From positions 1 to 6,273 of the forward strand of contig JAEOTL010000413.1 of the NCBI GenBank assembly GCA_016839845.1: a stretch of DNA of 6,273 nt, written 5' to 3'. Below are positions 1-5,931 of the stretch, piece by piece. Both the position numbers and the translations under genes were made by a program. Each line of letters starts with the position of its first letter. Within the stretch, counting starts at the first letter, position 1. The stretch comes from Promethearchaeota archaeon (lineage in GTDB: Archaea; Asgardarchaeota; Lokiarchaeia; Sigynarchaeales; SOKP01). The notes under the pieces are model-generated. The model was not told where the DNA came from, made no database searches, and saw only the letters and a list, made by a program, of their open reading frames with translations.

Positions 1-345
1 ATCTGCATTAAAAGTAATTCCAAATTTTGAAGACAATTCTGATAAATTGTTTTTATTCTCATAATCTCCACCTCCATCATTTATAATTAAGAGACTTCCG
101 CCACTTGCAACATATTCGACCAAACATGCGATTTCATCGGAGTCAAGGTCAGGTCCTAGATGAGGAACACCTAATATGAAAATATCATAGTTTTTTAACT
201 TCTCTGAAGCTAAACCTGCTTCAATTTTTCCTAATTGAAATCCAGAATCAAATAAGTACTGAATAAAATCAGTAAATGCGTTATTCTCAATAGTGAGTTT
301 GTTATTATGAGTGTAATCAAACCCAATTGCGATTTTTTTTGCCAT
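1..345 (-). CDS. GATase-like / IFT52-like (DUF4350-type) protein, N-terminal part, truncated by window edge
   Basis: Open frame from the ATG at 345-343 to the left edge (115 codons, no stop), so the C-terminus is missing. Visible pattern: a first beta strand (AKKIAIGFDYTHNN), a strand-turn FILGVPHLGPDL near residues 57-68, a helix EIACLVEYV, then GGSLLIINDGGG (82-93) and a segment with N99, N100 and FGITFNAD (109-115). This matches the N-terminal domain of IFT52/GldG/DUF4350-like proteins, a class I glutamine-amidotransferase-like Rossmann fold in which GGxLL, a Gly-rich turn, an Asn-rich helix and a final GI.xN.D are typical. The family usually acts as a binding or scaffold module, not an enzyme, and no catalytic Cys is visible at a nucleophile elbow. 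The start is supported by the first strand following directly and by an AT-rich box about 27 nt upstream. It is divergent from the cupin gene. The family call rests on pattern memory; the specific function is unknown. Confidence 0.72.
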   Translation of the reverse strand, partial: MAKKIAIGFDYTHNNKLTIENNAFTDFIQYLFDSGFQLGKIEAGLASEKLKNYDIFILGVPHLGPDLDSDEIACLVEYVASGGSLLIINDGGGDYENKNNLSELSSKFGITFNAD

Positions 346-366
346 GAGTACAAACCCTATGTAAAG

Positions 367-376
367 TTAAATTTAA
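367..376 (-). promoter_or_regulatory. candidate TATA box for the IFT52-like gene
   Basis: On the minus strand TTAAATTTAA is centred about 27 nt before the ATG at 345. This is the distance expected between an archaeal TATA box and the start site of a leaderless transcript. The sequence is only AT-rich, not a strong consensus, and the surrounding DNA is also AT-rich, so the call is tentative. Confidence 0.35.
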
Positions 377-454
377 TATTTTTGATCTTACATCTATAGA
401 AAAAGATGCTATAATATTATGATTCTATAAATATCTAGTTAAAGAAACTACTTA

Positions 455-471
455 ATATACTTTCAGTATAT
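455..471. repeat. short perfect dyad in the divergent intergenic region
   Basis: ATATACT (455-461) and AGTATAT (465-471) are 7-bp inverted arms around a 3-nt centre, in the middle of the 346-592 spacer between two divergent genes. It could be an operator for a dimeric regulator. In DNA this rich in A and T, a chance dyad of this size is also possible. Apart from the two candidate TATA boxes I see nothing else in this spacer. Confidence 0.3.
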
Positions 472-562
472 ATTGTTACTCCTAATTTTCTTATTTGGTG
501 GATTTTGAAATCTTTTCTATCATTCAAAGTACGCTATACTATGAGAAAATTAAAGCCATCAC

Positions 563-570
563 TATATAAT
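563..570 (+). promoter_or_regulatory. TATA box of the cupin gene (leaderless promoter)
   Basis: TATATAAT is centred 26-27 nt upstream of the ATG at 593. This is the canonical archaeal TATA-to-start-site distance and implies that transcription starts at or next to the start codon. No Shine-Dalgarno sequence precedes the ATG, which agrees with a leaderless mRNA. The purine-containing AAAGCC just upstream could serve as a BRE, but this is weak. Confidence 0.6.
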
Positions 571-592
571 AGATTAAAAATTAGTACACCAT

Positions 593-949
593 ATGATAAG
601 AAAAAATTACCGCGATGTTGAATCAGCACAAGCTACATTAAGTAATGGAACTAATGTAGAAGATGTAACTGTACGGTGGTTGATTGATAAAAAGATGGGC
701 GCCCAAAACTTTGCTATGAGACGGTTTGAAATCAAGGTTGAGGGTAAAGTCCCTCTCCATAACCATCCACAAGAGCATGAAATATATGTTTTGTCTGGAA
801 ACGCAAAATTTTATAATGGGGAGAATAAGGAGGAGATAGTAAAAGAGGGGGATGTAATCTTTATCCCTCCAAATGAACCCCACGGAATAGATAATCTTGG
901 AAAAGAAAGATTTGACTTTATTTGTCTTATACCCTATCTCGAGAAGTGA
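593..949 (+). CDS. small single-domain cupin protein (cupin_2 type)
   Basis: 118 residues, complete, ATG to TGA. It is a one-domain beta-barrel cupin, probably a cytosolic metal-binding protein; no signal peptide or membrane segment is visible. Cupin motif 1 is at residues 51-69 (G51, H56, H58, E63, G69) and motif 2 at 86-101 (G86, P92, H97, N101). H56, H58, E63 and H97 are the expected 3-His/1-Glu ligands, usually for Mn, Fe, Ni or Zn. The N-terminal piece with VRWLI and NFAMRRFEI is typical of short archaeal and bacterial cupins of unknown substrate. The Gly of the motif 2 PxG is replaced by Asn (N94). The start is supported by the TATA box 27 nt upstream and by no earlier in-frame start. 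It is transcribed towards gyrA, with an 11-nt gap between the stops, so it is not part of the gyrase unit. The family is certain; the substrate or reaction cannot be deduced. Confidence 0.93.
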   Translation: MIRKNYRDVESAQATLSNGTNVEDVTVRWLIDKKMGAQNFAMRRFEIKVEGKVPLHNHPQEHEIYVLSGNAKFYNGENKEEIVKEGDVIFIPPNEPHGIDNLGKERFDFICLIPYLEK

Positions 950-960
950 ATTCGATGGGA

Positions 961-3399
961 TTATAAATCTTTTGCGCACTTACCAATAGCGACAACTGAA
1001 TCATTTTCATAAAGTTTGATAACTCTTACTCCTTTTGCGGTTCTATGAGTAATTCTAATAGAATCAACCGGAACTCGTATAACTTGCCCTTTTTCTGTGC
1101 CAATCAACATATCCATTTGTTTTGCGATCTTGATAGCAATTACATTATCATTTTTTGTTTTGTTTAATGTAATATTTTTAACGCCTTTGGCTCCCCTACC
1201 TGTTTTTCTATATTCTTTAACATAAGTCCTTTGACCATAACCATTCTCAGTTAATGTTAGAATAATTTCTTCATCTGAAACTAAAAGAGTATCGATAATT
1301 TCATCTCCTTCTCTTAGATCAGCGCCCTTTACACCCATGGAGGTCCTTCCCAACTCTCTGAGCTCAGATTCATCAAATCTGACTGCGTAACCTAATTTAG
1401 TAGCAATAAAAATATCTTCTAATTCATTTGTTAACCTTCTAACACTGACCAATTCATCATCAGGTCTAATTTTCTGAGCTCTAACTCCGGTGCTTTTAAA
1501 CTTAGAAAATAGTTTTAGAGGGGATTTCTTTATTATGCCATTTTTGGTGGTCATTATGAGCGCTTCATTAGTGTTAAAATTATTAATGGGTATCATCGAA
1601 GATATCTTTTCACCTGATTGGAGAGGGATAAGATTAATAATAGGCTTTCCTCGAGCAGTACGCTTTTGGAGGGGGATATTATAACACTTTATAGAATATA
1701 CTCTTCCCTTCGAAGTAAACACTAAAATTGTATCATGTGTAGAACATACAAATAAATCGTTTATAAAATCTTCTTCTCGTACGGTCATTCCCTTCTTTCC
1801 CCGTCCCCCTCTTCCTTGTGTTCGATATTCTTCTACAGATATTCGTTTAACATATTGATTCTTTGTGAAAATTATAATTGTAGGCTCTTTTTTAATAAGG
1901 TCTTTAGTTTCAATCTCCTTTACATGTTGTTCCCCACTAACTTCAATTTTCGATTTCCTTGGATCTCCATATTTTTTACTTAATTCCGATAATTCATTCT
2001 TTATTATATCGAGACGTAATTGTTCATTTGCTAAAGTTTTATTAAATCCTGTGATACTTTCATTTAGAGATTTCTTTTCATCAACTAACTTTTGTTTTTC
2101 TAAATTTGTCAATCGGGATAATTGCATGCTTAATATTGCTTGAACTTGAACTTCGCTCAAATTATAAACCATAATTAATTTCTCTTTAGCTTCGTTTGTA
2201 TCTTTTGATTTTTTAATTAGATCTACAACATTATCAATGTCATCTAAAGCAATAAGCAATCCTTCTACTCTATGAAGTCTATCTTCAGCTTTTTTAAGGT
2301 CAAATTCTATTCGTCTTTTAATGATAAGTAAACGGTGATTTATGTATTCTTGAATGATTTCCTTTAAATTAAGGATTTTTGGTTGCTTTCCCTTATTAAT
2401 CAGAACAAGGTTGATAATATTAAAGCTAGTAAACAATTTAGTTCTTTTAAACAAAATATTCTTAATAATAACTGGTTGAGCGTTTTTAGTTAAATCAATA
2501 ACTATCCGCATTCCATGTCTATCAGATTCATCCCTTAAGTCTCTGATATCTTTAAGGACACCATCCTTTACCAATTTAGCAATAGATCCTATTAATAGAG
2601 ATTTATTGACCAAATAGGGAATTTCAGTAATAACTAGACTAGTTTTGTCATTTTTAATTTCAGTTTCGACATTCGCTCTGATATTCACGTTACCGATTCC
2701 AGTAGTATAAGCATTATATATACCATTTATATCTGATATAATTCCTCCTGTTGGAAAATCAGGTCCTTTTATGATTTCCATAAGCTCTTGGACGGATATT
2801 TCAGGATCATCAATTGTGGCAATAATCCCTTTACAGATTTCAATTAAATTATGAGGAGGCATCGAAGTAGCCATACCGACAGCTATACCTTTCGTCCCAT
2901 TTATCAAAATATTAGGTAATACAGCGGGTAAATAAACGGGTTCAACTTTACTATTATCAAAATTAGGGATAAATTCAACTGTTTCCTTATTGATATCCCC
3001 AATTAGTTCATCTGAAATACTAGCTAGTCTTGCTTCTGTATATCGATAAGCCGCTGGTTCGTCTCCATCGACGGATCCAAAATTGCCTTGAGGATCGATT
3101 AAAGGATACCGTAGGGAAAAACTCTGTCCCATTCTTACAAGTGCACCATATGTCGCACTATCCCCTAGAGGATGATAATTTCCTAATACTTCCCCTACAA
3201 TCTTGGCACATTTAACATGAGGTGCACGTGAGTTCCATCCATTTTCTGCCATTGCATAGATTATCCTCTTCTGGACAGGTTTAAGTCCATCTCTAACATC
3301 AGGAATCGCACGTCCAACCACAACGCTCATAGCATAATCAATGTAACTACTCTGCATCTCATCCTTTAACAATACGTCGTCAATCTGTTCTGAAGTCAA
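961..3399 (-). CDS. gyrA: DNA gyrase subunit A
   Basis: 812 residues, a normal GyrA length. GyrA forms the DNA-breaking and DNA-wrapping half of the A2B2 type IIA topoisomerase that introduces negative supercoils using ATP hydrolysed by GyrB. Visible parts: winged-helix/CAP region with SYIDYAMSVVVGRA (18-31) and DVRDGLKPVQKR (34-45); YHPLGDSATYGALVRM (75-90); catalytic Y120 preceded by R119 in AAYRYTEARL; the tower and coiled-coil arm (about 345-480); then the beta-pinwheel C-terminal domain from about 505. A GyrA box, QGRGGRG at 528-534, marks it as gyrase and not topoisomerase IV. The start is TTG: no ATG lies between the gyrB stop and this point, and the frame closes upstream at 3438-3436. 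GGGAT six nt before TTG is only a weak ribosome site. The 47-nt gap to gyrB implies co-transcription. Odd positions: L78 and G85 correspond to E. coli H80 and D87. There is no acidic tail after the last blade. Confidence 0.96.
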   Translation of the reverse strand: MTSEQIDDVLLKDEMQSSYIDYAMSVVVGRAIPDVRDGLKPVQKRIIYAMAENGWNSRAPHVKCAKIVGEVLGNYHPLGDSATYGALVRMGQSFSLRYPLIDPQGNFGSVDGDEPAAYRYTEARLASISDELIGDINKETVEFIPNFDNSKVEPVYLPAVLPNILINGTKGIAVGMATSMPPHNLIEICKGIIATIDDPEISVQELMEIIKGPDFPTGGIISDINGIYNAYTTGIGNVNIRANVETEIKNDKTSLVITEIPYLVNKSLLIGSIAKLVKDGVLKDIRDLRDESDRHGMRIVIDLTKNAQPVIIKNILFKRTKLFTSFNIINLVLINKGKQPKILNLKEIIQEYINHRLLIIKRRIEFDLKKAEDRLHRVEGLLIALDDIDNVVDLIKKSKDTNEAKEKLIMVYNLSEVQVQAILSMQLSRLTNLEKQKLVDEKKSLNESITGFNKTLANEQLRLDIIKNELSELSKKYGDPRKSKIEVSGEQHVKEIETKDLIKKEPTIIIFTKNQYVKRISVEEYRTQGRGGRGKKGMTVREEDFINDLFVCSTHDTILVFTSKGRVYSIKCYNIPLQKRTARGKPIINLIPLQSGEKISSMIPINNFNTNEALIMTTKNGIIKKSPLKLFSKFKSTGVRAQKIRPDDELVSVRRLTNELEDIFIATKLGYAVRFDESELRELGRTSMGVKGADLREGDEIIDTLLVSDEEIILTLTENGYGQRTYVKEYRKTGRGAKGVKNITLNKTKNDNVIAIKIAKQMDMLIGTEKGQVIRVPVDSIRITHRTAKGVRVIKLYENDSVVAIGKCAKDL

Positions 3400-3446
3400 A
3401 ATAATATCCCAATTATATAAAATTGATAATAATAATTAAATCAAAA

Positions 3447-5509
3447 CTAAATATCTAACACATTAACTTCATCAAAATTACTGATAATAAACTTTTTTCG
3501 GGCTTTAACTTCTTTACCCATAAGCTTTGTAAACATTAAATCATTTTCTAAATAGTCCTCATAGGTGACTCTTTTGAGTCTTCTGGTTTCTCTATTCATA
3601 GTAGTAATGTAAAGCTCCTCAGGATTCATTTCCCCAAGTCCTTTATAACGTTGAACTCGGATTGAATTTGTGTCTTTAAGCTTATGTTTAGTTTTTAATT
3701 CTTGGATCAAATTATCCTTTTCTTTGTCTGAATGAATATATTCTTTTGTTTTTTTGTAACTTACTTTATACAAGGGAGGACATGCCATGAATAAATTTCC
3801 ATTATCTATTAGAGGACGCATGTATCTAAAGAAAAAGGTTAGTAAAAGTGTTTCAATATGTTTTCCATCAATATCACTATCACACAATAAAACTACCTTA
3901 TGATACCTTAACTTACTTAAATCAAAATTCTCCTCAATATCTTCCCCTTCTTCTATTTCTCCATTTGAGCCATTAGTTTCATTTACTTCTTGAAACCCTA
4001 CCCCTAGGGCTTTAATAATAGACTGGATTTCATTATTTTGCAATATCTTATCCAATCGAGCCTTTTCTACATTTAAAACCTTACCTCTAAGAGGAAGAAT
4101 AGCCTGATAATTTCTATCTCTTCCTTGTTTTGCAGAGCCACCTGCTGAATTTCCCTCGACTATAAAGATTTCTGATTCCTCAGGATTGTTCGAAGAGCAA
4201 TCAGCAAGTTTGCCAGGCATTCTTGCACTATCTAATGCGGATTTTCTACGAATTAGTGATCTTGCTTTTTGGGCGGCTTCACGAGCAATTTTTGCATTAA
4301 TAGTCTTTAAAACAATTCTTTTAGCTGTTTGGGGATGTTCTTCTAGGTATTGAGTTAACCTATCAGTTACCATTTGACTTATAATCTGTCGAATCTCAGG
4401 ATTGCCTAATTTAATTTTAGTTTGGCTTTCAAATTGGGGATCTGGGAGTTTAACTGAAATTACTGCTGAAAGGCCTTCTCTTGTATCAGTCCCACTTAAA
4501 ACATGATCTTTATATTTTTTTTCCATATAGTTTTCGATATATGAATTAAAACCTCTTGTTAAAGCTGATTTGAATCCGGTTAAATGGGTACCTCCTTCAA
4601 TAGTGTTGATCGTATTAGCATAAGAGAGAATGTTAGACTGATACCCTTGGTTGTATTGTGCAGCAATTTCGCATATTACACTAGAACCATCCTCATCTGT
4701 AGTTGAATCGCTAATAGAAATTACATCATTATGTAAAGGTTGTTTATCTTTATTCAAATAGCTAACAAATTCTTTTAATCCTCCCTCATAATGAAATTCT
4801 TCTGTTTCACCATTAAATTTATCATGAAGTTCAAATCTTGTATTTGGATTAAGAAATGCTAACTCTCGTATCCTAGTAGTGATAGTTGGGGCACTGAAAA
4901 TTGGTTCATCCGGATTAAATTCAAAAATTGTATTGTCGGGATAAAATGATATTTTTGTAAAAGATTCTTTAGTATTAACCTGGTTTATCTCTGGTTCAGA
5001 AACCTTTTTACCTTTAGAAAATTTTTGAGTGTAGCTTAATCCGTCACGACACACTTCAACAAGCATCCATTCGGTTAATGCATTCACAACTGAAAGCCCA
5101 ACACCGTGTAAGCCTCCAGAAATTTTATAACTCTTACTGTCGAATTTCCCACCAGAATGAAGGTGCTCCATAATTACTTCTAGAGCGGGTTTATTGAATT
5201 CGGGATGATTATCTATAGGAATCCCTCGACCATTATCAAATATTTTAACAGAGTTATCCTTGAGAAGTGTTATTTTAATTTCATTGGCAAAACCCCCAAT
5301 TGCTTCATCAACTGAGTTATCAAGAACCTCAAAAATAAGATGGTGAAGACCCTTCTTACCTTGATCCCCAATATACATTGCGGGGCGTCTTCTCTAGCGA
5401 CTCAGCACGATTTGTGCAAAAATTTTATAAATTATAAATTTGAGTTTACGCCTTCGAGCCCCTTTAGTACTTGGATATCATCGGCATCATAACCATTATT
5501 TTCAGACAT
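3447..5509 (-). CDS. gyrB: DNA gyrase subunit B, two exons: join of 5447-5509 and 3447-5393
   Basis: After removal of the 53-nt intron the product has 669 residues: 21 from exon 1 and 648 from exon 2. GyrB supplies ATPase and TOPRIM functions to gyrase. Exon 1 carries the N-terminal arm YDADDIQVLKGLEGV (7-21), with Y7 and I12 matching E. coli Y5 and I10, which reach into the partner's ATP site. Exon 2 begins RRRPAMYIG (22-30). GHKL motifs follow: E43 and N47 in EVLDN, D74 in DNGRGIP, GGLHGVG (114-120). The transducer has QTKIKL. TOPRIM has EGNSAGGSAKQGRDR (434 on) and DSDIDG (526-531), then RYKGLGEMN (603-611). The E. coli-type 170-residue insertion is absent. About 20 acidic residues are inserted before DLSKLRYHK. 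Starting at the internal ATG (5378) would give a 643-residue protein without the arm and with the RPxMYIG motif cut in two, so the upstream ATG at 5509 is preferred. No Shine-Dalgarno sequence precedes it. N436 replaces the usual Asp of EGDSAGG. Confidence 0.94.
5382..5462 (-). other. bulge-helix-bulge splicing motif spanning the gyrB exon-intron junctions
   Basis: Central helix of 4 bp: exon 1 GGCG (5452-5449) with intron CGCU (5399-5396), including one G-U pair. Bulge 1 is UAA (5448-5446) and bulge 2 is AGA (5395-5393), 3 nt each on opposite strands. Inner helix of 5 bp: ACUCA (5445-5441) with UGAGU (5404-5400). Cutting after the second nucleotide of each bulge, the archaeal EndA rule, gives UA^A and AG^A, exactly the boundaries required by the protein. 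The outer exon-exon stem is imperfect: GAA faces GAA (5455-5453 with 5392-5390), which can form stacked sheared purine pairs. Then UC pairs with GA, a single C bulges, and GGGGC (5462-5458) pairs with GCCCC (5386-5382). It is therefore a BHB core with a relaxed outer helix. Confidence 0.82.
5394..5446 (-). other. 53-nt archaeal (BHB-type) intron in gyrB, phase 0
   Basis: In transcript sense, exon 1 ends ...GGC GTA at 5447 and exon 2 begins AGA AGA CGC at 5393. The 53 nt between them are not a multiple of three. Reading on from exon 1 gives N-S-N-L and then TAA, and the frame of exon 2 has TAG just before AGA. Excising exactly 53 nt yields GLEGV-RRRPAMYIG, matching the invariant GyrB GLEAVRKRPGMYIG block with no gap. 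The intron is too short for a group I or II ribozyme or a homing endonuclease gene. It holds an AT-only stretch (5440-5418) and a GCAC/GTGC hairpin (5417-5405) stacked against the splicing stem. Processing would be by the tRNA-splicing endonuclease and the RtcB ligase, as for archaeal tRNA introns. Shifting the intron by one base (to 5393-5445) gives the same spliced product, but the BHB cut rule selects 5394-5446. Confidence 0.88.
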
Positions 5510-5931
5510 AAGAAATCGAATAGAGATTATTAGTAAAGGTAAATCTATCAAATATAACTGAAACTGTAATGATAATTTAACAATTCACTATATATATAAT
5601 GGAATTTATCACTTTTAAATGTAAGTACACTTTTTCGTAGTTTTTTGACGCTCAGAAATAGAATTGAACAAGGGAAACATTCCAAAGAGTTGATTTCCTA
5701 GATTTAATTACATATATAAGGGATTCTGGCTTTTAATGCAGTTTTCTTAGTTTGAACAGCCCAAATTTTTGAGTAAGATTTGTGATAAAAATATTCAAGA
5801 TAGATTCATTTCATCAGAGATTATTAGCATAAATCTTTATTCCATTATTATTCTGATTTCGTTTTAGAAGAAGGTTGATATTGATTATGATTGAAATGTT
5901 TATTAGTTTTTACATAAGGCTATGATCTAAA
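5510..5931. other. 422-nt intergenic region between the radical SAM gene and gyrB
   Basis: AT-rich DNA without a convincing gene on either strand; open frames are very short and none resembles a known family. It holds two minus-strand TATA-like boxes, one at 5591-5599 and one at 5711-5720 (CTTATATATG). There is also a short run of five T on the minus strand near 5790, which could help terminate transcription of the radical SAM gene. No tRNA or C/D-box RNA with properly spaced boxes was found. The length and the internal promoter-like boxes suggest that gyrBA has its own promoter and is not an extension of the upstream unit. Confidence 0.5.
5591..5599 (-). promoter_or_regulatory. candidate TATA box for the gyrBA unit
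   Basis: TTATATATA on the minus strand is the best TATA-like element upstream of gyrB. With the usual spacing, transcription would start near 5570, giving a 5' leader of about 60 nt before the ATG at 5509. No Shine-Dalgarno sequence is visible next to that ATG. The weaker TTATATTT near 5557 would give a shorter leader of about 20 nt, so the active box is uncertain. Confidence 0.4.

Noticed and set aside
541..621. 26-codon plus-strand frame overlapping the cupin start
   Set aside because: It contains the cupin TATA box and would overlap the leaderless start; no coding signature.
638..979. 113-residue minus-strand open frame antisense to the cupin gene
   Set aside because: Lies on the opposite strand of a gene with clear cupin motifs, has no family resemblance, and overlaps the gyrA end.
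1490..3215. Plus-strand open frames at 1490-1684, 1865-2143 and 3030-3215
   Set aside because: All are antisense to gyrA coding sequence and show no recognisable protein features.
3411..3421. TTTTATATAA as a separate TATA box for gyrA
   Set aside because: Its centre is about 18 nt from the TTG, so transcription would begin downstream of the start codon; co-transcription with gyrB is simpler.
5394..5446. Translational bypassing (as in phage T4 gene 60) instead of an intron
   Set aside because: Bypassing needs matched take-off and landing codons. The take-off codon would be GTA and the codon before the resumed frame is TAG, so they do not match. The BHB structure explains the junctions better.
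5376..5509. gyrB as a pseudogene or simply starting at the internal ATG (5378)
   Set aside because: The upstream 21 codons match the conserved GyrB arm and remain undamaged, and all downstream catalytic motifs are intact. A random 53-nt insertion would not be expected to carry matching splice structure.
5641..5656. TTTTTTGACGCTCAG resembles part of common plasmid vector backbone
   Set aside because: The match is only about ten bases and flanking sequence differs; chance similarity.
5651..5816. C/D-box small RNA suggested by TGATGA and CTGA on the minus strand
   Set aside because: The boxes are about 160 nt apart, lack proper C box purine context and terminal stem, and no C'/D' pair lies between them.
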